DNA of 64,000 bases. Source: Paragonimus westermani (taxonomy: Eukaryota > Platyhelminthes > Trematoda > Plagiorchiida > Troglotrematidae). Each line of letters begins with the position of its first letter. The stretch's first letter is position 1. Below the pieces are notes generated by a model. The model saw only the letters and a program-made list of their open reading frames with translations. It was not told the DNA's origin and searched no databases. The stretch is taken from contig QNGE01002392.1 in the NCBI GenBank assembly GCA_008508345.1, positions 52,225-116,224 of the forward strand. The letters run 5' to 3'. The position numbers were made by a program, and so were the translations under genes. Positions 1 to 12,789 of the stretch are shown in pieces.

Positions 1-1644
1 GAAAAACTCTTGATATATTTCCACTGCTTAGGCAATCGGTTCATAATTTTTTCAGTTCGAACGCGCGAACGTGATCTCCGTCTCTGTGATGCAAACCAGC
101 GTCTCAGAACACCACACGACGCAAATAAAAAAACAATACCTCAGGGTTCGGTTTTAAAATATGACCTTATCAGCTCAAACAACAAGGCTAGAGTTGGCAA
201 CTTCATATTTTTATGACGTAAGATTCCGTTTTCCTACTTTATCAACTGTAGACTATTTAAAATTGTTTAATTCTAAGGTACGCAATAACGGGCTAGCCAA
301 AAATTAAGGCGCTAACCTTCTTATACAGACACATTTCATTCATGTAGTAACTGTTATAGTCGTGATAATAATCGATGGTTCTGAGACGTATATTGCTAAG
401 CCCGAGTTGCTTATGGGTTTCATTTCAAAAAAAGACAGACACAAGGACGACTCGGGTAACACATGGTCTGCAAGAACATTACATCAGAAAGTAATGTTTG
501 TTACGATAGCTGAGTGTTACTCACAAGCAATTGCATCCATCTGCATCACGTTTCAGTCGTTTGATAAAATCCTTTGGAAACCGTAAAAAATATGATACCA
601 CTAGCTGACAAATAGTATGTTACTTCTATCCGTTATGCTTTCAAGTTAAAAAAGTTCAGGCAATTAACTTGCAATTCGACTTGTGACATTCGCTTATTGT
701 GACTTCAAGGTATGCTGAACAGGATAAATTTTCCATACTTTCACGTTTTTGTTTCAAACTGTCGATGATGCTCCAACTCCTTTTTTATGCAGATTGTGCC
801 GAATTTATCAGCAGCAATCTGTCACCGAGGTGCGGCAGTAATAAAACTCAACACCCGTATCTTATATGCATATGTGACTGTAAATATCGCCAAACAAACC
901 ATTAAGTATGAGGTGATAAAACTAAACGAAGCATAATAGTCAGTATAAATTTTGCATGCTTTCTACACTTTCACAGGATAAAATCCGCCTAGTAAATAGA
1001 ATTTGTCACAGAATATTCGTTCAGATTCACATTAGCTCCAGAATTGTTCGTTTGACACCGAGGTGATTGAATGTCTTGCACATTAACAGGTTTTCTGCTG
1101 CACTACGGGGTGCTCAATATAATCATTTGCGTTCACAATGAACAGCTCGTCAAACACCGATGGGCATTAGCATGCGGAACGAAAAAACTTAAATTAACTA
1201 TTAGGTGCTACGAAGATATGATGTTTAACAGTGGCTTTTTCAATGATAGTTGAACTAAAAGAGAAATAAACACTAACTCGCTAAGCAGAAAATGAAGAAT
1301 GTGCTATCGATTTCTGAGTAACTGCATCCATTGTCCTGGTTTTAAAGCGGTGTTTAAGCATTTATATTGGATTTTTGATTTACTGAGATTTTTCCCACGT
1401 GCAATATCTAGGTTGTGATGTATATTTCTTCTCGATTGTACGGAGCTGATTTCTGGAAGCGTAAATCAGATAAAACCCAAGCATTCATTGCTTATCTCCT
1501 TGGCTACTGCTTGGTCTAGCACAAAACATCCTGAACTAAAACTTCAGTGAACTGAAATAAAATGGTTTATGCAAATGTAAATATTTCTGGATAACGGCTT
1601 GTTTGAATGGATAAATAATTGCATGAAGAAGTCATCCAAAATGA
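1..1644. other. Stretch with no recognised gene
   Basis: AT-rich DNA with frequent stops on both strands. The few open frames are under 80 codons, several start at TTG or GTG, and none resembles a known protein or has convincing splice borders. I see nothing functional here. Confidence 0.6.
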
Positions 1645-1655
1645 CTGAAACCTCC

Positions 1656-1720
1656 CGAAGACGGCTGAGCTGTAAGCGCTCCTGGAGCGGGAAAGACCGA
1701 AGAGGTCTTAGGCTGCTTCG
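1656..1720 (+). other. GC-rich foldable island with two tandem hairpins
   Basis: CGAAG at 1656-1660 can pair with CTTCG at 1716-1720, enclosing two hairpins. The first pairs CGCTC with GAGCG (1677-1689, 3-nt loop). The second pairs AAGACC with GGTCTT (1693-1709, loop GAAGA). The GC content stands out from the AT-rich surroundings. It may be a fragment of a structured RNA or a repeat. I cannot name a family, and chance folding is possible. Confidence 0.25.
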
Positions 1721-1979
1721 TGTTGTAAAATTAATCAGGATTCCCAGTAAAGCTGGTTGGAGATTGATATGAAGCTGGCGGAATTAAACCAGATAGTTGT
1801 TGAATGCTTCAGTAGGTTGCACCTCACAGTTTGTTTACCGGAGGACTAATCTACAATTTCTGCCCAATGATTACCTTAACCGCCCGCAAGATGACCGCAA
1901 CTTCACAGAGCCAACAATATAACGAGTTCGGTCATTTAAGACCCTGAGGACTAAGGTGCAATTATTACGCTGTCTAATG

Positions 1980-2162
1980 CTATTCGCTACAAATCACCAC
2001 CTTGGGCAATCCTTGAGCTGAAATATAATGTAACAACCAATTCAAAGCTTGTTTTCTTGCTAAAGTTGTCTCAGAAAAATCCCTCAAAGAAATATGACCA
2101 CCAACACGAACACTAATGTAAACCGTCGTCATGCCTTGAACCCACAAGTTGGCGGTGATCAT
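1980..2162 (-). pseudogene. Open frame with weak LTR-retrotransposon integrase resemblance
   Basis: A 60-codon frame beginning at a real ATG. Its second half (…SLRDFSETTLARKQAL… then GLPKVVI) has the spacing of the integrase-core stretch of gypsy-type elements, where a substrate-facing segment is followed by a G-[LV]-P-x-x-[IV]-x-S-D motif. Here the expected S-D is replaced by C-S-E and a stop follows at once. The downstream sequence on the same strand has stops in every frame, and I could not trace the remaining integrase or any LTR. It may be a tiny decayed fragment or a chance likeness. Confidence 0.18.
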
Positions 2163-2169
2163 CGATTAA

Positions 2170-5100
2170 GCATAATAAATTTCCTGAATTTTCAACCGTG
2201 AACATTGCCTACAGTTACGCGTGGACTTTCTAAATTATTCATACCGTTGGCAGAACGAGAAAAATATGTTTCATTTTGCCTAGTGTTATTGTTACCTTAT
2301 ATAATAAATATATTTGCAAAATTATCTAGCATTAACGCATATTGTAATGTTCAGCTGTTCCAGGATCACTAAGCCGGTAATTCATTTTTCATTTCGCAGT
2401 AGGATGTCACTACTAGTCATGCTGTAGAGCCAAGTAAAAATGATTCAAATCTAATACCAAACCGGTGATAACCTTGACATATTCTGATCGATTTTCAAAG
2501 CAGTAAGCTAATATGCCTCTGTGGGTATGCATTATAAAAGTCTCCCAGTTCAACGCCAAAAACCATGAAGCATAAGCCATCCAAAGTCGATGAATATATA
2601 ACATACTAAATGCGCATTGTTTTCTTCATTATTCTGTGACAAGTGAACGGATGTTAAATAAATTATTGTGCATTAGTAAATAGGAATATTGATCTCATCT
2701 CTTTTTAACGTCTTTATCTCATCTGTGTGATTACCTGGATGGTAGTGACGGAAAGTGGTGACCTCGACCAAAAATACCTACGCCTGTACAAATCAGTGGC
2801 GTTACATCAAAAACACAATACGAGTGAATTGTGATTTTCATGAATATATAAAGTTGGCCCTCGGCGCAAAAGACGCTTCACGTTGTCTTGAAGTTTGTGT
2901 ATTATGAACGTTCATCCTGATATGAAACGGTTGTTAACTTATGGTGATTTTAGATATGGTGCACAGCTCCCTTAAAATTACAGGCATGCGATATACTCGT
3001 CACAACGCTTCACTAGCTGGCTGATTAGTGACGACCTGTAGTAGATGGTTCGGTATAGACTTACTGATCCTTGTTTCTACGCCTCTGTCTTCATTTTACT
3101 TGTTGTTGCTATAACTGTAGAGAAGACGATAAAGGACGTAACGTTGAAATTTTTAAATCAAATTACAAGCAGTTCACTGAATTTTTTATTGAATTAATTT
3201 TGTATGTTGCTCTTCATACAACCAATTTATGTTGAGTGAAACTCGTGACAGAATATCCGCTAAATCTGCCACCAAATGTAGCTGGTAATTATGTCCTATA
3301 ACCTTAGTTTTAATATTGCCGTTAACCGTGTCCCGAAAATACTCACTATTCATAAATCGTTTAGAGTAATAACTAACCTTTTTATCAGTATCTTCTTCCC
3401 TAAGCCCGCTAGTGGTAAGCGCGTGACGATATCATTATTTCGTGTGTCTAATTGTCTCAAGAAAATTCAAACGGTTCCTTGATAACGTTTTTCAAACACT
3501 ATAATAGAAGTCTTGAAATGCTTCTTCGTGAAGCACGCTATGTTTAATTCACATCTGTACGTATAAGTACTGTTTTTTCAGCAAGAATTTATCCAGGCTC
3601 AGTCACGAACAGATTGTTCCCCATAAACAGTTATGTAGAGCATGCTCAACTTTTGCACCATTATGGTCAATATGAAGTGCGCTTTTCACTCTACAACATG
3701 TGGTTTGTTTTTTGTGGCCCATAATTATTGGCAGTGTGAGGCGGTACACATTTTTATTCTTTATTTATGAAACATAATGCTTTTATCTTGCCTTTTATTC
3801 ACCGGTGTCTCCTGAAAAAGCCATGTCAACTGCAAAATTTGAATGAAGCAATAGTGTTTGGGCATATCACAACTTCTGAGTCTTCAGATCGGACTGGATA
3901 AAGTGGGTGCCCTTTTCATCATACACAAAAAATTTGATTCTATTTAACACGAAAGTGTCAGATTGTCCAACTGATATATGTAGACTGATATGCAACTGAT
4001 ATACAAATGCGAGAAAATCACATTCTGTGCAAAAAACTCACCTATAAATTTCGACGTAAGGGGCCTATATTTTTCTGAACACATTGAAAAGAGATCATTC
4101 CAGTAGTTCTCCCTTAATTCCTCCCCAGTGAACATTTTTTCACCACGAAACTGGCCCACAAGCATTGCTTGTACTATAATATTATAGATTTTGGAAGTGA
4201 TCGACCTCAAACTGCGATTGGTTCACAGTCAAGTAATTCCATTGGTCCGTGACCCCACGTTTTCAAACGATGTAAAGAGTTTGGGTCGATTTGATTGGCA
4301 CTCATTTGTGCATGACGCTAGCGATAGATTGCAGCTAGGGAACAAAAATATGCTTATTTACATTCTGGTATTATTCTGGTTCTACATACCCAACAAGACC
4401 AGTAAACTTGAGTATGGAACTAACAGCACAATGGGGTCATAATACCATCGTTTAAGGGCGTTTTCACTGGTTTTTCATTGAGCGGAAGTTCCTCCTTAAC
4501 AGTTCAATGTTTAGGGGAAATTAAACGAAGAAGATATAAAAAAACATTCACAGAACGCACGGGTTAGGAAACTAGTAGACATCGGACGCTTATCCGGTGA
4601 CCTTGAAAACAGGCTAAGAAGACGGTCAAAACCATAGAGTGCTGGGCACCTCTTACGCGTTTCAGATGAATATGTCTAGTTCCCTGAAAAGCAAAGAGTG
4701 TGAAATGATTCTTTTTTGAGGTGGATGCTCTGAAGCAAGGCAGGAAGTATATGTACGATAGTTTTCCGTCGCGTAGGCTCAGATGTCATTCAGTAGTGCG
4801 ACCAACTTACCACTGGTTTCATTCAGAACCAAACCGTATGTACCGTTGGTACGTCCTATGAAATCATTGATATTCAGTATGCTTACATGTATGCCAAAAG
4901 AAATCTTCGTTATACTCAGGTAAATTGCAAAATTATGCTATGAAGTCAACTGTCAGTATGCATTGGGAAGTGTGCATGGTTTACGCGTCTTTACAGTCTA
5001 TGTTTAGCGGAACGAGTTCATCCTACGCAACCTAAATTTAGGGTTACAATCAAGCTTGCACCATTATAAAAGTCATATAACAAACACCGATTATCTTTCA

Positions 5101-8100
5101 GTATCAAGAAATTGAATTTTTCTCTGATGCCAGCCGTCGGTGTGATAATTACGCGTGCTTCCAATTTGTGCCCGTTTCGACACACTTGATCGGATCACCT
5201 GCAATGTGCCCCATATATACGCACTCATTACTACACAGAGGATTATGTACTGGAACACAACGGAAGGTAATCGGTTCACATACAAATAAGTGAATGGTGG
5301 TAACAGGTTGGTCTCGCGTTTAAGCGCATTCTGTCTTGACTTTTATTTGTTTTGCACCGATTTCAACGTCGATGCTTATATGATGGTTGGTGTTACCTAG
5401 GTTTAGCCAACAAGACGATTTTTGTGTAATCGCTATTGCCCTTGTGTCCTTCGTTTTCAAACTGGTACCACAGATGTAGTCCAGCATAGACTTGCATGGT
5501 TTATTGGACTGTTGGTAATCGACTGCTGGGCTTGCTCACTTATTAGTAACCAGGTGTGAGATCACACCGGAATGATCAGAAACCTCGCTGTTTACCGTAA
5601 ACGTCTCATACAAATGCACACAGAATCCTGATCACTATGGGCGACATTGATGATTGCTTAGTAATTTGATAGCTGATTAACAATGTGCAAAGAAATCTAT
5701 CCGTAAGTTTACTTATCTGTGGCTTGTGTAGACGTGGCTAAGGCTGCTTTTACACTACATGAGAAACGTTTCCGGTAGAACCGCAGCTTGGAGATCAGAC
5801 CAAAACCGTTTCTATAGATAGACCTCCAGCTGTTCAAGTTCTCGTATGTTAAGTAGTGTTCAACACTGTATCAACGAAAGTGGAAGGTCTGTGAGCTGCT
5901 TTGCTGTGCCATGTTCAAGTTGTATTCTGGCATTTTTGCTGGATTTTGACTTTTGACAATATGTATCATTCAGACTTCAATCTTTGCAAGCCCAAGTAAA
6001 GTTGCCCTGTCCTGCAGTTGCAAATAATCTGGTGGTCCGGCCCTTATACGCAATGACCGTGTGCAAAACGAACCGTCACCGTAAAGACCGTTTAACTTTC
6101 ATACTAACTTGTCACTAGGCTAGTCTGCATTAACCGGTTGAACAACTTGAACGTTCACTTGCACTCCTCCTGGTGCTATTTCTTTTGAGTTTACAGTTTA
6201 TGAAGGTTTTTAAACCATATCGCTGAGTACTCATTGCAAGCCAATTGTGGCAGCTAACTTGAGCACTCATTTTGACTTGGGTTACGATAAAAATCTCATA
6301 GGGAAACGGATTTCTTCCCCTCCGAATAGGCATACGCATATTAGGTATTCATAAAGAAGTGTAATCGGGTGTCATTATCCGTTGTTCAAAAGTGATGGAC
6401 AAATGTTGAGCTTGGGCCTAGTAGGTATCAGTAAAAATAAGATTTTATACAAATGGCTGTTTGCACACAAATGTACAGGTGAAGCCCACATCAACCACAC
6501 GAAGTACGAGGTCAGTTCTAGTTTACTTCCCGTATTTATGTTAGGGATTTGCAACCTATTCAACCGATAGGTTTATTAACATGTAGTCAACGTTATTTGA
6601 TAGCTATACATATGGTTAGTCATCTTGCGCACGTCATTTTTATCAACAATGTGGTAGCTGGTTATCCTAGTGGTTGTTTCCAGGTAAGCTGACAACTTGA
6701 ATGCTACATGGCAGTGCTAAATAGAGCAGATATATAACTTTGAAATGGAATTCTGAGTTCAGTCAATCAATCAAAGGTGGTCTTTCCTTGGGTTGTTTCT
6801 CCTTTTTACCTTCAATGTGCATATTCACGTTAGTTCAGAACAAGCAAACGTTTCCTCCTCATTCTTCATTTTATGTTAGATGAGAGGTATGTAATTTCAG
6901 CCAGTTCTTGAATACAAAAAGAAACTTCATGGAAGAGAACTGAAGAAAACTGGGGGAAAGCAGTTTAGTCCGGTATTGTTGTTGTATTATACTAAATAAA
7001 CATTTTACTAGGAAAACATTTCATAACCCACGTGTGCGGTAGAAAGGTAACCAGGAAACGATGTGATCCATTTTTCACATATCCGTATATCTGGAAAAGA
7101 TTGAATATTCTCAGCTAATTTCACGATGACAATATAAATGAGGACTAGGTTGAAATGTCATTAGCTCCGTTTTGTCCTCTTAGCAATTTCGAGTTCATTA
7201 TAACCAAATTTCAGAATATAATACTGTCATCGCCTAACATTGGAACAAGATAGAGAATTACAAATGTTTTTAAGTTAACAGCAACAAGTTTCCACGTAAG
7301 ATACAGAGGGCGAAATCTAGCGAACGGTAAATATTAACTAACACGCAAATTGGTTTGCTTCTGAGCAGTTGGGTTTACGAAATACCAGTCAAAATACTGA
7401 AAAGTTGTACTTACCGACAAAAATGGACACTGCAATTAGAACCGATTATTCTAAGCTGAAACAACATATAAGAGAGTGATGGCGGCTACAGAAAGGTATG
7501 TAACTTTTGACAAAATAATCTTAATTCAAAGTCAAATTATCTGGCTTTTCTTTTTCCAGGTGACATGCTAATTGTCAAATTATAATACATTTGTATTACT
7601 CCGATAGGTTAGGTCAGTTAAACTTGAATGCGATTCTATCAGAAGTCGATGACAGCGAAAAATCTGAATGGAGCACGAAAGGTCAAACATTGCGGAGTCC
7701 TCGACAAACGCAGTCCTGAACACTTGTGATGAGAAGCCAGCATGATATGGGGAAATTCTGGACGGCATACAGAAGCCTGAAAGAGTATCATTCTCACTGC
7801 TGCTCAAAGATATCGCAGTGTTTAAGCTTAATTAACCAGCACTTATCGAAGAGTCGAGCTAGTTCTCAAACTCCCGAAAATAGCGATCAGTGAATTCCCA
7901 TAAGCACTTCCCTGCCAGAGCCATGCCTCCCCAAGGACATACACATCGTTTCTGACTACTGGGTTTGGCGGAAGTACTCTTGGCTACTGTTTTTATTTCT
8001 ACTTTCTCACACTCAATGCGCAAGTTGTCCTCGATAAATTATGCCTCACTGGTGAACGTGGCAACAGACGGATTGGGGAGTTCAATCTTACATTTTTGTC

Positions 8101-9250
8101 AAGCGGTTCCATACTTCAGCTTCATCCGACTGGTCATGCCTACGGATTTCATGGTTGAATTGCAACATCTAAGTTATCAGCTTTTTGGCATGGACAATAA
8201 ACTTTGAAACGGGCCAGAGTTCAAGAAGTAAGTCAATATTGAATGAGATTCTGAATACAGATTGTACATGCCTTTGTCAATTTGATGAAAATGATGATTT
8301 TGCACATAAGTCATGCGGAGTGTGATATATTTTGGCCCGTCTACTTGCTACTGGTGACATTCTGCGTAGACTGAACGTGATTTGGTGCTGTTCCTGTAGA
8401 ATACTTACCAGGTATTTTTAGGGGTCTGATAATAAGCAACGCACTATGAACAACTATTAATACACGCTGAGAATATATATGATCCACCTCTACCGATAAA
8501 TCCGCAAGCTTATGTTGTGTGAGAAGGCCAGAAAATATTGCTCATGAACAAGTCATTTTCATTGCAGACGCTAGCCATGTAATATATCTGCGTTTATGTG
8601 TACGTCAGACAGTGTTGCGAATATAAATATTCCGTCACAAACAAAACTTCAGACTGGATACAAACGACGCCTTTACAGAGTCGGTTATACGTTAATACAA
8701 AATGCTGTGCTCTTTGAATTGTGCATTATACGACTGGCTAGTTGTGCATCCGGAGAAAGCTTGAGTGGACTGACAAGGCATTAGCAGTCTGAAGGTGATT
8801 AGAACCTGAGCTGCTGGGAAATAGGTGTCGTCAACTGACCAGTGTTCTACTCAACGTCTAGCACAAACAGTTGTTTCGCATTTGAAAGAATACCATTGTT
8901 ATACCAAAAATCCTAATCATGTCTACTCTTAAACACTGTGCAAATATTTCATCCTGAATGAATACGTATTCTCAAATATGTGCAGGCTAGGTACTTGCGT
9001 TCGTGTTGCGTCATGAGAATATGAGGTGCACTTGATACAGGCTTCTCGATTTCCCGTGCTGCAATGAAATCATGTGTTTACTTGACCTTTTTTGATCTCT
9101 GTGAAAGCATACTCCATGTTCTGGGCTCTCAAATGCCGCTTGGTCTTATCTGTATACGGTGTTTCGCATTCACGTCAATATACTTAGTTGACATCCGATT
9201 TATCGCAGTCGGGTACCGGGTGCTTCATACAGGTGGTTGAGATCCGGGAT
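2170..9250. other. Long stretch with no recognised gene
   Basis: Both strands are closed by stops at short intervals. The open frames (for example 3944-4210 minus, 6375-6570 on both strands, 7580-7807 minus, 7965-8207 plus) have no recognisable domain, and several lie opposite one another as expected by chance. Short direct repeats of ACTGATAT occur at 3967-4002. No RNA gene, promoter or element end was recognised. Confidence 0.55.
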
Positions 9251-9253
9251 GTT

Positions 9254-9577
9254 TCAAGCAGCATCGCTGGGAAAACCGCACTGCGTGTTTCTACGACAGA
9301 ACGCTCTTAAGGAGAAGACGAATAAACAGCCTTCTGGACAGTATGCTGCCTTGAATTCTTGAGGCAATGGCAATGGTTCAGAAGTAATATTTGGCTGTAA
9401 GGTGGTGTATAACGAAGCTGTGTCACCTCGAAGTGTCTTCGGTGCAAATACACCTAGCCCAAATTTTAAACGGGCGAACCAAACTTTGTTTGCAGGATCG
9501 GGGTGCAAAGCTTTCAAAATGTAGGTAACGACCGTTCCAAATGCTCCTGCTATGGACGCTACTTTGACCTGAATCAT
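9254..9577 (-). CDS. Unassigned 107-codon open frame, possible exon
   Basis: It begins with a real ATG just downstream (minus strand) of a pyrimidine/AG sequence that could be a splice acceptor, and ends at TGA. The amino-acid mix is unusually even for this window (Ala, Gly, Pro and Leu with charged residues, including a stretch of the type LHPDPANKVW), and GC content is above the surroundings. I recognise no domain, signal peptide or motif, and could not find a partner exon. Open frames of this length are expected occasionally by chance in 64 kb. It is recorded only because its composition looks more coding-like than its neighbours. Confidence 0.2.
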   Translation of the reverse strand: MIQVKVASIAGAFGTVVTYILKALHPDPANKVWFARLKFGLGVFAPKTLRGDTASLYTTLQPNITSEPLPLPQEFKAAYCPEGCLFVFSLRAFCRRNTQCGFPSDAA

Positions 9578-9599
9578 TCAAACTTCTCTTTGATCGCTG

Positions 9600-12025
9600 A
9601 AATGCACATGTCGATGCAACAGATTCATTTGACCCACTAAACTCTGCGTGACTGTCTGTGATGAGAAAATGACTTATTGTTTGTATGGCTGCGTTGGGGA
9701 TAACTAACCTACTGCTTCTTCGACAAGCTTTGCTGAGAAGGTTTTCGCCAAGATAGGGCTAAGGCAACAATTCATGGTTACTATTGGGTAGGTTGTATAA
9801 GTGATTTATACTGACCTCTACAACGTCTGAATTGGTGCAGATTCATCACGTTATGATCCATCTGAGCAACATATGTTCACCAGAAAGTGACATTGTTTCA
9901 GTACTCTTGAGAGCATGCAAAGTGATGCAGGCCTGCTGAAACAAAACGGGGCTGCCACAATGTTCCTCAAATCAATACATTCACCAACAGCTACGTAAGC
10001 ATGCACTGCTATAGGCTGAGTGAGCTAGGAATATACCATTGTGGATTAGTGCCTCAAGTTATAGCGATCATGCCGGTGCCCATAATTTTCTTATACTTCG
10101 TATTTCAGGGTGTGGCTCTGCATACATATTACTGAGTTGTCGATCGACAGGGCAGTGTTTGCAGTAAGGTGTAAAAATTACCCTAGTCTATCGTAACAGC
10201 CTCGGCAAATGTTGAAGTATTGAATGGAACGTGAAATTGGTAGTGGTATGGCGATAGCAGATAGTAACGCTATTACAGCCGTCTGTTTTTAGTGTCAGGG
10301 AAAGAACACAAACGCCAAACGTCTGGTTGTAAATCACTAGTCGACAACACTCAGAATCTGATACCCATTCAGGAGAGGGATCTGCGATCTGATAACTAGA
10401 ATCGGATGATGAAAAAAAACACCGATCAGTCCGTATGGGGAATCAAGCAAAACAGAAGCTGAATGCTCCTAGGCAGAGTTGTACATTTTCTATACCTGAC
10501 CTATACGATCCAAATCACTGAGCTCTTAATTAGTGATTCATAGAGACTGAGATGTGTTGAATGCCACCGTCCACGAGTGTATCCCTGAATTTATTTTGGT
10601 AGACCAACACCTCACAATATACATTTTAAGAAACAGGCAGCAACACTGGTTGCGTTTGAACCGTCTGCGTCCCCATGCAATTCAAATCCTGTGACTTCAG
10701 ATGGTGTGCACCAACTTAGAGGAAAAGTAACACCAGACGGCAGGCTCAGTTTGGAATTCCGTTTGATCAACTCTCAGAACTCAGTCGGGTATCAGAGTAT
10801 GCTCACGGGCGGTTCGAAGGCATGCTAGTAGATCTTGAACGTCAACACATGGTTAATTCTTCCATACCAGACATGGTCCTTACTCGAAAACCCACAGATG
10901 CCTTGTACAGACTGAGGTGTCTCATGAAATTTCGTAACTGTGAAGCCAGAATAAACCCTGACGTAGTGGCTCTCGAAAAAGTTGACTGCGTTTGTGGATA
11001 CTCACCAGATTTCGTTGCGTGTGAGCTGTCTATCACCGACTTGATGGGGTCAGTAGATCAATACTGATGTTGACAACACGGAAGGGGACCGTAGATAAAT
11101 CAAGTACACCTCTAGGTCCTAGTTGAAATCATTCATTATACGGGTACAACACCGGAAGTAGTATGCGATTTACGATCAAAATTTGCCATGGGCACACCAT
11201 CTCATTCATGGTTGTTGCCACATATCAGGTCGGTCGACGGGGTAAACTCCGCCTACATGACTACTCACTGAATCAATTGATTTTTATGTTGACATGCCGT
11301 GAATCGGCACAACTAACTCGCAACTGAGTTGTTATCTACAAATTTTAACATCCGCCGTTCTTAATTGAAAATGATTGGTCGGGGCTCATCTGGTAGACAG
11401 CCCGACAAATGGCAAACGCGAAAATGATCGTATGCTCCCGGTTACCTTTGAACACCAAACAAAGTACGTGTATTACCATACCGTATGACAACTGACTATA
11501 TGTAATCAACACATCCATTACTGAATGACACCACCAATTACCGCTGTGATGACCCAGCAGGCAATGTTACCGAGAGTCAAAGAAAAATCCATATTCCAAT
11601 GAACAGCGGTCGTCTACACTCACAGTGTCATGTACTCGCAAATGTATAGCTCCCCGAATGTCGCGAGGTTTGTTCACTTTTGATATCAACAGTATCTTTG
11701 TCTAACTCACCGTAAAACAAGCTAGGAAGGTGGTCTGCCCAACCTCTTCAGCTGGTACAGAAGTCAGTGGCTAGAAGAACGGTGCGAGGTGGTCTTGAGC
11801 CAACTGGCTATCTTGACGTGTTGGGCAGTAAAAACAAAACTTTGACAGCTATGGACATAAGTTCAAGATTCAGACGTTTAATATAATGTCATCATATCAA
11901 CTCAAACCACGTGTACACTGGATTGCTTACAAATAGATCAGAACGTCTACTGGTACTGTCATTTTCCGCGTCCAAATATCAGGCCGTATACAAAAACACG
12001 GTTTTGCTATTAACAGTCCGCTTGA
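9600..12025. other. Stretch with no recognised gene
   Basis: Only overlapping short frames on opposite strands (10822-11067 plus against 10842-11036 minus) are present, which is typical of non-coding sequence with locally few stops. No repeat, RNA gene or regulatory signal could be identified. Confidence 0.5.
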
Positions 12026-12029
12026 CCCT

Positions 12030-12782
12030 ATGTTAGCCAATAATCCCCTGTCAAATTGGAGCAGAACACAGATAGTATCACTAGTCGAGCCCAACTCTCC
12101 TGGCCTTATCTTGTTATCTATCGGCGCTAAGAAAAAGGCAGCAGCCATATATAACTCAGTAATCCAAACGAATTTCAAACTCAGCTTTACCATTAAGCAA
12201 TGGAATGTTTTATCTCAGGTGTTCTTAGATAGTTGCATCTTTCGTAGCAACGGCAACATGCTGTGGATCGTCTACGGAAAAACCCATTTGAACATGGCCA
12301 AATCCGATCGTTCACATTGTGCGTCTGATAACGTACAAGAGCGAATTAGCGGTCATTCTGTTTTAACATGCTAAAGACATGTGCTCGAGAAAAACGGTGG
12401 TCAAACAGAAAATGACCGTTGGCAGACATTTGCTCGGAATTTCAGCGGGCAGAAACTAGTTGTCGCAATGAATTCCACGGTTTCCAAGAGGAACAGCTAC
12501 ATTTCTCTGTCATTACACGGCAACACAAATACCGTTGCGCTGAAAACCGTCCGAAGAAGGCTGAGGCACACATTTTAAATATCCTAGCGGGTCATAGTGT
12601 GTTCTACCACCCGAATCCCAGTACTACCGTCGAAGTCGGCGCTACAGATCAATGCCAAAATTTGCCTCACATACGTATTCTCAGGCGTATACCGGACCAC
12701 TCACGTAGGTAGAAAAAAGCCGGAATTAAGCGTTCGTATTAGACCCCACAGTCCACCTTCCAGTATCGGAAAATGTTTTTAG
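12030..12782 (+). other. Stop-poor stretch with overlapping open frames
   Basis: A 114-codon ATG frame (12030-12374) is followed by frames in two phases (12381-12578, 12419-12712, 12597-12782). That several phases are open at once points to local composition rather than coding. No domain is recognisable in any of them. The region is more GC-rich than its flanks and could be an old mobile-element body, but no conserved motif of LINE, Penelope or LTR proteins could be read. Confidence 0.2.
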
Positions 12783-12789
12783 AGCAAAG

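Noticed and set aside
8957..8972. 16-bp word ATGAATACGTATTCTC shared with about 24376-24391
   Set aside because: About one such match is expected by chance in a 64-kb window. It is palindromic but has no extended similarity.
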